A stretch of 14,968 bases of DNA, taken from the NCBI GenBank assembly GCA_016200725.1, contig JACQEE010000060.1:1-14968 (forward strand), in the 5' to 3' direction. Below the pieces are notes generated by a model. It made no database searches. It saw nothing but the letters and a program-made list of their open reading frames with translations, and was not told where the DNA came from. A program made the translations under genes and the position numbers. The number at the start of each line of letters is the position of its first letter. Position 1 is the stretch's first letter. This DNA comes from Chloroflexota bacterium (GTDB lineage: Bacteria; Chloroflexota; Dehalococcoidia; SHYB01). Positions 1-8,709 of this stretch are shown in pieces.

Positions 1-440
1 AAGAAGTGCTCGGCGTCGTAGATGACCTTCTTCCCCTTCGCCTTCATGTAGGCGATGGAGTCGGCGATCATGCCGAGGTTCTCTTCGAGGCTGGTCTCCA
101 GCACCTTGGTCACGTGCAGGTCCCAGCACTTGCCCACGAAGGTGACTACCGGCGTCTCCGCATCGAGGACCGCCTGCAGCGTTTCGTCCTTCTCAACGGT
201 GGTGTTCGCCCGTCGCGTCATGGAGAAGGCGGCGATCTCCGCCTGCTTCAGCCGCAGGCTCTTCACCCGCTCGAAGAACTCGGCGTCCTTTGGATTCGAG
301 CCGGGAAAGCCGCCTTCGATGTAACGGATGCCCAGTTCGTCCAACTTCTTCGCGATGCGCAGTTTGTCCTCGACGGAGAAGGAAATCCCCTCGGACTGCG
401 CGCCATCGCGGAGTGTGGTGTCGTACAACTCGAACGGCAT
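1..440 (-). CDS. cimA: Citramalate synthase (2-isopropylmalate synthase family), N-terminal 146 residues, runs off the window
   Basis: Read on the minus strand from ATG at 440, the protein begins [15 protein letters not shown] and shows the DTTLRDG motif (residues 7-13) of the HMGL-like / isopropylmalate synthase TIM barrel, whose first Asp and Arg serve metal binding and catalysis. [11 protein letters not shown] (42-52) and [10 protein letters not shown] (101-110) fit the citramalate synthase branch better than LeuA. The family condenses acetyl-CoA with pyruvate to (R)-citramalate, the entry to threonine-independent isoleucine synthesis in the cytoplasm. The start is supported by a purine-rich GAAAGGG site 6-8 bases upstream. 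Only about the first quarter of a roughly 520-residue enzyme is present. It is divergent from the respiratory operon. Family assignment is firm; citramalate rather than isopropylmalate specificity is probable. Confidence 0.88.
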   Translation of the reverse strand, partial: MPFELYDTTLRDGAQSEGISFSVEDKLRIAKKLDELGIRYIEGGFPGSNPKDAEFFERVKSLRLKQAEIAAFSMTRRANTTVEKDETLQAVLDAETPVVTFVGKCWDLHVTKVLETSLEENLGMIADSIAYMKAKGKKVIYDAEHF

Positions 441-470
441 GGCATCCCTTTCAGATAACCGGGACACTTC

Positions 471-500
471 AGTATATCGCCCACAGCCATTTTGCCGCAA
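471..500 (-). promoter_or_regulatory. Candidate promoter of cimA
   Basis: On the minus strand there is a -10 box TATACT (476 to 471) and, 18 bases further upstream, a weak -35 TTGCGG (500 to 495). Transcription would start near 465, giving a leader of about 25 bases before the ATG at 440. The -35 lies inside a small palindrome (490-502), which could serve as an operator. The -10 is good; the -35 is poor. Confidence 0.45.
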
Positions 501-510
501 AAAATCGGCA
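490..510. repeat. Overlapping inverted repeats in the cimA promoter
   Basis: TTTTGC, one central C, then GCAAAA forms a perfect 6+6 palindrome at 490-502. It overlaps a second inverted repeat: TGCCG (493-497), 8 bases, CGGCA (506-510). Both sit on the proposed -35 of cimA, so binding of a regulator there would be expected to block cimA. This is an inference from position only. Confidence 0.35.
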
Positions 511-579
511 GGGATGCGACGCCTTGGGTCCATATGCACAAGGCGCTGATTACCTCTGCCGCGCACCCACGATTTCCTC

Positions 580-608
580 TTGACAGTCCTACTTTGTGAA
601 TGTATTCT
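580..608 (+). promoter_or_regulatory. Sigma70-type promoter of the respiratory operon
   Basis: A perfect -35 TTGACA (580-585) is followed by a 17-base spacer and a -10 TATTCT (603-608). Transcription would begin near 615, ahead of the small membrane-protein gene, leaving a leader of roughly 75 bases before the ATG at 689. A promoter here argues against translation starting at the in-frame GTG at 596 or ATG at 611. It is the only good promoter I find ahead of the act genes. Confidence 0.6.
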
Positions 609-688
609 CAATGCCGCTTGAACGGGGTGGAGTAACTGGGGCGGCGGCACGTGCGCGCGGACACCGCGCCCACTACGCGAGGCACGGG

Positions 689-991
689 ATGGATCCCGAA
701 CCACTAAACCACCTTGACTGGGTCACCACCAGTCATGTGCTCCACTGGATCTGGTTGATCCTGGCCTTTGTCTTTCTCTTCGCCGCGCACATGACGCTCA
801 CCCACGCGATCATCCCCTCGCTTATCGATTCCGGCCACCTGCCCGATGGTGTCCGCGAACGCGCCCGCAAGTTACGCATCCCGCTCTACTGCGTGGCGTT
901 CGTCTGCCTGGGCATGGTTGCCCTTTGGGGCTTTCTGGGGATCGATGCGGCGAAGAACATCCGGCATTTCTGGCCGACGATTTGGATTTAG
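689..991 (+). CDS. Small two-helix membrane protein leading the ACIII operon (unknown function)
   Basis: This is a 100-residue protein. I chose ATG 689 because a GAGG site (679-682) lies 6 bases upstream and because the promoter at 580-608 would exclude the longer in-frame starts. Two hydrophobic segments are visible: about residues 19-42 and 65-84. They are joined by a polar loop rich in Arg (RERARKLR). The first helix and its flanks carry several His (16, 19, 34, 39), and the C-terminus is aromatic (HFWPTIWI). I do not recognise the family. It is followed 64 bases later by actA with no promoter visible between, so it is probably co-transcribed with the complex. It could be an accessory or assembly subunit, or a small heme- or quinone-site protein; that is inference from context and the His pattern. 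Confidence 0.65.
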   Translation: MDPEPLNHLDWVTTSHVLHWIWLILAFVFLFAAHMTLTHAIIPSLIDSGHLPDGVRERARKLRIPLYCVAFVCLGMVALWGFLGIDAAKNIRHFWPTIWI

Positions 992-1055
992 CCATTCAGA
1001 TGGGTTGGTCCTGGGCTGGGGACGCTGATACGCTGGCGGAAAGGCGAACGGACCG

Positions 1056-1802
1056 TTGAAGAGTCGAGGCCTTGCGTTCAAACTGGCCGTGCCGCTGTTC
1101 GGCCTAGTGGTGCTGGCCGGCACAGTCTTTCTTGCCACCTCGATGATCAAGTCGTGGTGGGGCCTGCCGTTCCCCTTCTTCAAGGTTCAGGCCGAGCAGC
1201 CCATCAACTTCCCACATAACCTGCACACGCTGCAGCCGCGCACGGTCGTCGATGGCCCAGTCGGCGATCCCAAGACGCAGATCTCGCTCGAGGACGCGCT
1301 CAAGATCGATCCGCACACCAAGGCCGGCAGCATCGTGGGCGCAGGCATTGATTGCCAGTTCTGCCACCGCCTCGTCGCCGACACCGAGGCCGCGAGCCTG
1401 CCTGCTGTCCAGCAGTGCTACTTCTGCCACCAGAAGGTGCGCAGCGATGCGCCCGAGGTGACGAAGATCCTCTCCGCCTACGAGAACGGCGACCCGCTGA
1501 ACTGGGTGCGTGTCCACCGCTTGCCCGACCACGTCCAGTTCGTTCACGACTCGCACATCCGCTTCTTCTCCGAGCAGAACAAGATCGCGCCGTCGCAGGT
1601 TTGTTCGATCTGCCACGGCGACGTTTCATCCATGACCATCGACCACCAGGTGCGCACGCTGAAGATGGGCGACTGCGTCGATTGTCACCGCAGCGGCTAC
1701 CTCGGCTACCTGGCGCAAGACGCGAAGACGGCTATCGAGCAGGCGGTACTCAACGGCACACGCAAGCCGCCGCCGACAGACTGCGCCGCCTGTCACTACT
1801 AG
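1056..1802 (+). CDS. actA: Alternative complex III pentaheme cytochrome c subunit ActA
   Basis: The 248-residue protein has an N-terminal signal-anchor helix (about residues 9-29) and exactly five CxxCH heme c motifs: CQFCH (100), CYFCH (121), CSICH (183), CVDCH (207) and CAACH (243), the last almost at the C-terminus. Five hemes plus one anchor match ActA of ACIII, which sits on the periplasmic side and relays electrons from the Fe-S subunit. Additional His residues between motifs could be distal heme ligands. The start is TTG at 1056: an in-frame TGA at 1026-1028 leaves no ATG or GTG before it, and a GGAAAGG site at 1038-1044 precedes it with a long spacing. The stop is 7 bases before the actB1 ATG. 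Assignment rests on heme count and neighbours and is strong. Confidence 0.9.
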   Translation: MKSRGLAFKLAVPLFGLVVLAGTVFLATSMIKSWWGLPFPFFKVQAEQPINFPHNLHTLQPRTVVDGPVGDPKTQISLEDALKIDPHTKAGSIVGAGIDCQFCHRLVADTEAASLPAVQQCYFCHQKVRSDAPEVTKILSAYENGDPLNWVRVHRLPDHVQFVHDSHIRFFSEQNKIAPSQVCSICHGDVSSMTIDHQVRTLKMGDCVDCHRSGYLGYLAQDAKTAIEQAVLNGTRKPPPTDCAACHY

Positions 1803-1809
1803 AGAACAC

Positions 1810-4086
1810 ATGGCACTCACGAGGCGACAACTTCTGAAGATGGCGGGCGGCGGTGCGGCCGGCGCTGCGGTGATCGCCGCTTGCCGTCCGAACGTCCGCG
1901 AGTTCATCGAGCAGAGCCCGAACAAGTTACCCGAAGATCTCGCGCTGGGCATCGATAACTACTATGCGACGCAATGCGGCCAGTGCGGCTCCGGCTGCGG
2001 CGTCATCGTCCGCGTCATCGAAGGACGCGCTAAGAAGATCGAGGGCAACCCCGAGAACCCCATCAGCAGCGGCAAGACCTGCGTGCGCGGCCAGGCGAGC
2101 GTGCAGGAGGTCTACCACCCCGACCGCATCCGCCGCCCGCTGCGCGCCTCGCCTCGCGGGTCCGGCAACTTCGTGGAGATTTCCTGGGACGAAGCGCTCA
2201 ACCTGGCGAAGGACAAACTCAACGCTGCCAAGGGCACGGCGAGCAACATCGTGATGCTCACCGACCCGCTGAGCGGCAACCTTACCGGCATCGCCACCAA
2301 ACTGGCCGCGGGCCTCGGCGCCGTCTCGCTTACCTACGAAGCGCTCGATCAGAATGTGCTGCACCAGGCGGTGAAGCAGACCTTTGGGCAGGACCTGCTT
2401 CCCACCTTCGACATCGCCAACGCGCAGTACGTGCTCTCGTTCGGCGCGGACTTCCTCGGCGGCTGGATCTCGCAGGTGCAGTACAGCCGGGCCTACGGCG
2501 ACTTCCGCCAGGGCGGCCGCAAGCGTGGCTACCTCGTGCAAGTCGACCCGCGCCTCTCGACGACGGCCACCAATGCCGACGAGTGGCTGCCAGTGAAGCC
2601 GGGTCAGGAAGGCAAACTCGCACTCTCCATCGCTTACGTGCTGGCGCACCGAGGCCTCGCCGATGCGACGGCCCTCAGTACGTTGACTGGGGGCAAAGGC
2701 ACTGCTGCTCTCGCGCCCTTCAGCCCCGACAAGGTCGCCGACGCGACAGGCATCGAAGCCGCACGCATCGAGAAGATTGCGCTGGCCTTCGGCGACAAGG
2801 CTAATCGGCCTGCGCTGGCGATTGGCGGCGGTTCCGCCGGCGCGCACACCAACGGCGTCAACAACCTCTCGGCGATCCTCGCGCTCAACCTGCTGGTCGG
2901 CAACGTGCAGAAGCCAGGGGGCGTGCTCTTCAATCCTCCTGTGCCCATCGCCGCGACAGGCGCTGGCGGGGGAGGTGGCGGTCAGGGAGGCGGCACACCA
3001 TTCCAGACCACCCGCGCCGCTGCCGTGACTCAGATCAAGGAACAACTCGACCGCATGCGCTCCGGCAAGGTCGCCGTCCTCATGGTGCGCAACGCCGATG
3101 TCCTGCACGGTCTCCCCCGCGGCCTCGACGCCGCCGGCGCTGTAGGCAGCGTCCCCTATGTGATTTCCATGTCCTCTTTCCTCGATGACACCACGCTCCA
3201 GGCAGACCTCGTGCTCCCGGGTCACGTCGCTCTCGAGGACTGGGGCAACGCGGTGCCGGAGCCCGGCCCCAGTTTCCAGATGGTCGCCTACCAGCAGCCC
3301 ATCGTGAAGCCGCTCAACGATACGCGGCCCTTCGGAGATATCCTGCTCACCCTCGCCGACGAGGTTGGCCTAGGCAGCCAATTCCCGTTCAAGACGTTCA
3401 AGGACGCCCTTCGCGATAGCGCGCAGAAACTCCAGGCCCTCGGGCGCGGGAATATCAGCGGAGCCTCGTTCGAGGCGTACTGGGTCGGGATTCTCCAGCA
3501 CGGCGGCTGGCGCGACGAGAAGGCCCGCTCCGTCGCGGCGCCGCAGTCGCAGGCGCTCAAACTTGATTCGTTCGAGCCCGACATCGCTGGTGCAGCGAAC
3601 GATTTCCAGTTCCACATGATGCCTTTCGAGGGCATCGGCATCGGCGATGGCCGCGGGGCCCACCTGCCGTGGCTTCAGGCCGCGCCGGACCCGATCACCA
3701 CGACGACGTGGTCGACATGGGTCGAGGTCAACAAGAAGTACGCCGAGGATCACGATTTGAAGGAAGGGCAACTAGTTTCTATCGAATCGCCAACCGGCGA
3801 GGCCATCGTGGCGCCGGTCTACCCGAACCCGGCGACGCCGCCCTGGTTGATCAGCATCCCGATGGGCCAGGGACGGAAGGCCTTCGGGCGCTACGCGCAG
3901 GGCCGCGGCGTCAACCCGCTGGCGATTCTCGACGCGTCGAAGACGGACAAGGATACCGGCTCGCTGGCCTGGGCTGCGACGCGCGTGCGCATGCGCAAAG
4001 TGGATGGCCGGCCGCGCATCCCCAAGATGGAAGGCTCGGTCTACCCGGTCGACATCGGCGGCGCGATCGGCATCACCAAGGGATAG
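1810..4086 (+). CDS. actB: ACIII molybdopterin-oxidoreductase-like subunit ActB1 (Tat-exported)
   Basis: The 758-residue protein starts with a twin-arginine signal (TRRQLLKMAGG, residues 4-14) that ends in a lipobox-like IAAC (Cys25), so it may be a Tat lipoprotein. Residues 51-107 form an N-terminal [4Fe-4S] domain of the MopB family with C56-x2-C59-x3-C63-x27-C91. The catalytic-type domains follow, then a C-terminal dinucleotide-binding-like beta barrel from about 630. A Gly-rich stretch lies at 384-395. In characterised ACIII the B1 domain has no Mo cofactor and is fused to the Fe-S domain; here it is separate, with actB2 beginning 20 bases after its stop. Around residues 175-195 I see no obvious Cys, Ser or Asp at the expected Mo-ligand place, but this is a judgement by eye. 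A catalytic Psr-type molybdoenzyme is the alternative. Confidence 0.82.
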   Translation: MALTRRQLLKMAGGGAAGAAVIAACRPNVREFIEQSPNKLPEDLALGIDNYYATQCGQCGSGCGVIVRVIEGRAKKIEGNPENPISSGKTCVRGQASVQEVYHPDRIRRPLRASPRGSGNFVEISWDEALNLAKDKLNAAKGTASNIVMLTDPLSGNLTGIATKLAAGLGAVSLTYEALDQNVLHQAVKQTFGQDLLPTFDIANAQYVLSFGADFLGGWISQVQYSRAYGDFRQGGRKRGYLVQVDPRLSTTATNADEWLPVKPGQEGKLALSIAYVLAHRGLADATALSTLTGGKGTAALAPFSPDKVADATGIEAARIEKIALAFGDKANRPALAIGGGSAGAHTNGVNNLSAILALNLLVGNVQKPGGVLFNPPVPIAATGAGGGGGGQGGGTPFQTTRAAAVTQIKEQLDRMRSGKVAVLMVRNADVLHGLPRGLDAAGAVGSVPYVISMSSFLDDTTLQADLVLPGHVALEDWGNAVPEPGPSFQMVAYQQPIVKPLNDTRPFGDILLTLADEVGLGSQFPFKTFKDALRDSAQKLQALGRGNISGASFEAYWVGILQHGGWRDEKARSVAAPQSQALKLDSFEPDIAGAANDFQFHMMPFEGIGIGDGRGAHLPWLQAAPDPITTTTWSTWVEVNKKYAEDHDLKEGQLVSIESPTGEAIVAPVYPNPATPPWLISIPMGQGRKAFGRYAQGRGVNPLAILDASKTDKDTGSLAWAATRVRMRKVDGRPRIPKMEGSVYPVDIGGAIGITKG

Positions 4087-4106
4087 CAAGGGGCGAAACG
4101 CAACAC

Positions 4107-4815
<709 letters not shown>

Positions 4816-4829
<14 letters not shown>

Positions 4830-6186
4830 CGTCGCCCACCAGCACTACCAGCCGCAGGTCCTGACGAAGACTCCACAGGAGATTCGCCAGGATGTCCTCG
4901 GCCAGACGCGCACGACCACGAGCGCGTTCAAGTGGGCGTTGCTCATCTCCGGCGTCATGCTGCTCGTAGGCATCATCGGCTTCGCGATCCGGCTGAGCGA
5001 CGGGTTCGATAAGTTCAGCCCGTGGGCCTACTTCACGGCGACGTTCGCGTGGATCCTGGCGGTCACGGCATCGGCGCCGGCTTTCTCAATCACCCAGCGC
5101 ATGTTGCACAGCCACTGGCGACGCCCGATGGCTCGAATCTCCGAGATGTTCGCCGTCGTCGGCGTGCTCAGCACGCCGATCTGGTTCGGCGGCTTCTACC
5201 ACTGGTTCAAGACGCCGCTCATCCCGCAACTGCTCGCCGTTGTCTTTCTCTTCATTACGGGCGTGTTCCTCCTGTACGTCTCGTCGATCCCCGACCTCGC
5301 CACGTACCGCGACCACGAGTCGGGCTTCCGCAAGCGACTCGGCCAGCGACTCGCCGGCTTCTGGATGGGTACGCCTGGCCAGTGGAAGGTGCTGAAGACG
5401 GGCCAGAGCCTGCTCGGCGGCCTCTACTTCATGATGCTCATCTGGGTGCTCACCATCTTCCCGGCCGAGTGGGGCATGGAAATCGTGCCCAGTTACCGCG
5501 ACGCCATCTTCCCGCCCTGGCAGGCGCTCAACGGCCTCCAGTGCGCCATCGCTGTGACCGTGCTGGCGATGTACATCCTCTACCGCTGGGGGGGGTACAA
5601 GGAGTACATCCACCTCGACCAGTTCTGGAGTTCGGCAAAGATCATGTTCTCGCTTTCACTCCTGTGGATGTACTTCTGGTTCGCCGGCATGATTACCTTC
5701 TGGTACGGCCGCCGCCCCAATGAACGCGCCATTCTCGACCTCTTTTACTTCCGTAACTACGGATGGGCATTCCTCATCGTTGTCATCTGCTGCTTCATGA
5801 TCCCGCTCGGCGTCTTGATATGGAACTTTATCCGCAAGTCCATCGCGGGGCCGGCCGTCGTCGCGTGTTTCATCCTGCTCGGCACGCTCATCGATAAGAT
5901 CCGCATCTATAGCGCCTCCTACAGCGTTGCCGATACTCGGCCCGATGTCTTCCACACGACGCAACCCGCACCGCTGGGGTTGGACGCCCTGCCCGCGACA
6001 CTCTGGCCGCACGGACCCGACATCATGATCGTCCTTGGCGGCATCGGCGGTGTCGTCTTCATCTACATGCTGGCGACGAAAGTGCTCCCCGTCATCTCGA
6101 TGTGGGAAGTCGCCGAAGGCCTGATGTACCGCAAGACCCGAAAGTTCCTGCGCCGCACCATCATGGTGATGGGCAAGTCCGACTAG
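4816..6186 (+). CDS. NrfD/PsrC-family membrane subunit (ActF-like)
   Basis: The polytopic membrane protein has 456 residues, with a polar N-terminal tail of about 35 residues and roughly ten hydrophobic segments. It belongs to the NrfD/PsrC family that forms the quinone-binding membrane part of ACIII. The start is GTG 4816, with GGAG (4805-4808) 7 bases upstream, overlapping the end of actB2. It is the more divergent of the two NrfD-like genes: it lacks the HTGRPW and WHSTIF-type signatures seen in ActC, so I assign it to the ActF slot by elimination. It is unusual that it lies between actB2 and actC rather than at the end of the cluster. The NrfD family call is firm; the exact subunit name is tentative. 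Confidence 0.78.
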
Positions 6187-6195
6187 GCGAAGAGC

Positions 6196-7590
6196 ATGCA
6201 AGATCGAGTAGTACTCGGAAATACGCCGCAGCAGATCGACCAGAAGATCAACCGCGATCTGGCTGGGAACCTATTTGCCGCGCCGCTGCGTTTCTGGCTC
6301 GTTGTCGGCTTCCTGGCGATGATCGTCGCCGGCTGGTTCTCGTGCATCGGCTGGATGGTGAACCAGGGCCTCGGCGTCACCGGCTTGAACCGCCCCATGA
6401 TGTGGGGCTTCATGATCGTCAACTTCGTGTTCTGGGTCGGCATCAGCCACGCCGGCGTGATGCTTTCAGCCATCCTGCGCCTCGCCCAGGCCGAGTGGCG
6501 ACGCCCCGCGACACGAGCCGCGGAAGTCGTGACCGTCTTCTCGTTGATGACCGCGGTCATCTTTCCGATCATCCACACTGGACGCCCCTGGCGCACGCTC
6601 TATTGGGCCTTCCCGTGGGACTTCCAGCGCGGCATCTGGCCCGATGTCCGCTCCCCGCTCGTCTGGGACCCGACAGCCATCAGCACGTACCTGACGTCGA
6701 GCATCCTCTTCGTCTTTGTCGCGATGATTCCCGACATCGCCGTCGCCCGCGACCGCAGCACCGGGCTGCGCAAGAAACTGTATGGCGTCCTGGCGATGGG
6801 CTGGCGCGGCTATCCGCGACAGTGGCGCCTGCAGATCATCGCCGGCTTCCTGCTCTCGGCGCTGATCCTGCCCGTCTTCGTGTCAGTCCACTCCATCGTG
6901 TCCTGGGACTTCGGTGTCACCCAGTCCGTCGAAGGCTACCACTCGACGATCTTCGCTCCCTACTTCGTCATCGGCGCTGTCCACTCCGGCGTCTCCGCTG
7001 TGGTGACCGTGCTGATCATCTTGAGGTGGCTCTTCAAGTGGGAGGACTACATACGGCGCGACCACTTGGACTCGTTGGGGCGTCTGCTCATCGTCGTGGC
7101 GACGGCGTGGTTCTATTTCTTTGCCATGGAAGTCTTGTTCGGCATGTTCACGCTGGACAACTCCGAAATCGGCTACCGCACGATGCAGATGTTCGAGTGG
7201 CCGTACTGGCCGCTGTACATCGTGTTCATGGTCACCGCCTACTTCTTTCCCGTGCCGATGTGGCTGTTCCGTAATGTTCGTCGTTCATTTTTCTGGATGG
7301 CCGTCACCACCATCTCTGTCAACATCGGCATGTGGTTCGAGCGCTTCCTCATTATCGTGCCGTCGCTCTCGAGAAAAGAAGAACTCACCTTCAACTGGAG
7401 CACCTATCATCCGAGCCTGGTCGAAATCGGGCTCATCGTGGGCTCGTTTGCCTTCGTTGGCATGATGGTGCTGCTCTTCTCGAAGTTCTTCCCATTGATA
7501 CCGCTGTACGACATCAAAGAAGGCGAAACGCTCAAGGACCGCATCAAGATCGGCCGGGTCTGGGTACCCGCCGTGATGCGCGAGGAATAG
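6196..7590 (+). CDS. actC: ACIII NrfD-like membrane subunit ActC
   Basis: The 464-residue protein has about ten predicted membrane helices. Diagnostic stretches of ActC are visible: a MMWGFMIVNFVFWVG helix, an ILRLAQAEWRRPATRAAE loop, IIHTGRPWRTLYW, RSPLVWDPTAISTY and GYHSTIFAPYFVIGA. In ACIII this subunit contacts the Fe-S subunit and holds the periplasm-facing quinol site; charged and His residues inside helices may form a proton path (family knowledge). The start is ATG 6196, preceded by AGGCGAAGAG and lying 9 bases after the preceding stop. It is followed 16 bases later by actD. The call is confident. Confidence 0.88.
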   Translation: MQDRVVLGNTPQQIDQKINRDLAGNLFAAPLRFWLVVGFLAMIVAGWFSCIGWMVNQGLGVTGLNRPMMWGFMIVNFVFWVGISHAGVMLSAILRLAQAEWRRPATRAAEVVTVFSLMTAVIFPIIHTGRPWRTLYWAFPWDFQRGIWPDVRSPLVWDPTAISTYLTSSILFVFVAMIPDIAVARDRSTGLRKKLYGVLAMGWRGYPRQWRLQIIAGFLLSALILPVFVSVHSIVSWDFGVTQSVEGYHSTIFAPYFVIGAVHSGVSAVVTVLIILRWLFKWEDYIRRDHLDSLGRLLIVVATAWFYFFAMEVLFGMFTLDNSEIGYRTMQMFEWPYWPLYIVFMVTAYFFPVPMWLFRNVRRSFFWMAVTTISVNIGMWFERFLIIVPSLSRKEELTFNWSTYHPSLVEIGLIVGSFAFVGMMVLLFSKFFPLIPLYDIKEGETLKDRIKIGRVWVPAVMREE

Positions 7591-7606
7591 GGAAGGGGGA
7601 CACCCC

Positions 7607-8116
7607 ATGGCGAAGAAACAAGTGCTCGGCATCTTCCGCACCGCCGAAAACGCGGCGCTCGCGACCGAGCGTCTCGAACAGGCAGGCTTCAGCGGGAAGG
7701 ACTTCCAGGTCCTCACCGGCAGCCCGTACCCTCCAGGCGCCTTCGGCGAGGAGGAGGCGAAGCACCGTCTGTATGCCTTCCCGTTCTTCGGCGCCATCGT
7801 CGGCCTCAGCGCGGCCCTGCTCATCACCACCGGCACGCAGGTCTCCTACCCCCTCGTCACCGGAGGCAAGCCCGTCCTCGGCGTCCCGCCGATGGCCATC
7901 ATCTCCTACGAAGGCACCATGCTAGGGGCGATCCTGATGACCATCTTCGGCGTCCTCTTCGAGTCGCGCCTGCCGCGCATGCGCATGGGCCTCTACGACG
8001 AGCGCATCACCGAGGGCTACATCGGCATCGCCCTCGACTGCCCCGACGACCGCCTCCCTGCCGCCGAACTGGTATTCCGCCAGTCCGGCGCCGAAGACGT
8101 CAAGAAGGAAGCGTAG
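7607..8116 (+). CDS. actD: ACIII subunit ActD (DUF3341)
   Basis: The 169-residue protein has a soluble N-terminal region starting MAKKQVLGIFRTAENA, then two hydrophobic segments (about 57-76 and 93-118). GGKPVLGVPPM (86-96) and the nearby ISYEGTML are characteristic of DUF3341, the ActD family. ActD has two transmembrane helices and packs against ActC/ActF; it carries no cofactor. A strong ribosome site AGGGGGA ends 6 bases before ATG 7607. The position between actC and the monoheme cytochrome is as in other ACIII clusters. Confidence 0.88.
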   Translation: MAKKQVLGIFRTAENAALATERLEQAGFSGKDFQVLTGSPYPPGAFGEEEAKHRLYAFPFFGAIVGLSAALLITTGTQVSYPLVTGGKPVLGVPPMAIISYEGTMLGAILMTIFGVLFESRLPRMRMGLYDERITEGYIGIALDCPDDRLPAAELVFRQSGAEDVKKEA

Positions 8117-8133
8117 CCTCTCGAGTTGCAGCA

Positions 8134-8697
8134 ATGAAGATCCGCATGAACATAGGCAATCGGCGGATGATCCGCAGCCGCGGCATGGCCCTGCTTGGCT
8201 TCGCCAGCCTTGGCGGCGTCCTGCTCGCCGGCTGCGCGCGCGGCTCCTACGCCGTCGACGTCTTCCCCGAGCAGCACTATCAGCAGTCGTACAAGATCCA
8301 GGAGCCGCCGCGCATGGATAAGCCTGCCGACTCCGTGCCCATCACCGGCGCGCCCGTGCCCTTTGATCCGCTGAACGCCAAGGCGCTGGTGAACCCGCTG
8401 CCGCAGAACGCCGACGTGATCGGTCGCGGCAAGGAAGTCTTCCGCGTGAACTGCGCGATGTGCCACGGCCCGCAGGCCCAAGGCGACGGCACCGTCGGCA
8501 ACTTCCTCGTCGAAGGCGGTTACATCCGCCCGCCGAACCTCACCGCCGCGGCTACCAAGAACAAGACTGACGGCGAGATTTTCAACATCGTCACCAACGG
8601 CATCGTCGTGATGCCGATTTTCAAGAATCTGCTGAGCGAGAGCGACCGCTGGGCTGTGATCGAGTATCTGCGCACCCTTCAGGCCGCGAGCAAATAA
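8134..8697 (+). CDS. actE: ACIII lipid-anchored monoheme cytochrome c, ActE
   Basis: The 187-residue protein has a signal peptide ending in the lipobox LLAGC (Cys34), so it is predicted to be a membrane-anchored lipoprotein on the outer face. One class I heme c motif, CAMCH (107-111), is followed by GPQAQGDG, and a distal axial Met lies in VVMPIF (Met160). This matches ActE, the exit heme that hands electrons to a soluble carrier or oxidase. There is no clear ribosome site at ATG 8134; in-frame ATGs at 8146 and 8167 are possible starts and would not change the lipobox. The stop is 12 bases before the next gene. Confidence 0.88.
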   Translation: MKIRMNIGNRRMIRSRGMALLGFASLGGVLLAGCARGSYAVDVFPEQHYQQSYKIQEPPRMDKPADSVPITGAPVPFDPLNAKALVNPLPQNADVIGRGKEVFRVNCAMCHGPQAQGDGTVGNFLVEGGYIRPPNLTAAATKNKTDGEIFNIVTNGIVVMPIFKNLLSESDRWAVIEYLRTLQAASK

Positions 8698-8709
8698 CGG
8701 AGCGCGAGC

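Noticed and set aside
596..688. Longer start (GTG 596 or ATG 611) for the small membrane protein
   Set aside because: These codons fall within or next to the -10 of the best promoter, lack a ribosome site, and add a low-complexity Arg/Gly/Ala segment.
1927..3225. Long open frame of 432 codons on the minus strand
   Set aside because: It lies wholly opposite actB1, its translation is low-complexity in Ala, Arg, Val and Glu with no motif, and GC-rich codon bias of the real gene explains the lack of stops.
3669..4106. Upstream extension of the actB2 frame into actB1
   Set aside because: The frame is open, but the sequence overlaps the conserved C-terminal domain of actB1 in another frame and is compositionally odd; the ferredoxin domain starts right after ATG 4107.
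6102..7274. Plus-strand open frame of 390 codons
   Set aside because: It is out of frame with, and covers, the clear NrfD gene actC; it is Arg/His/Pro-rich and has no motif.
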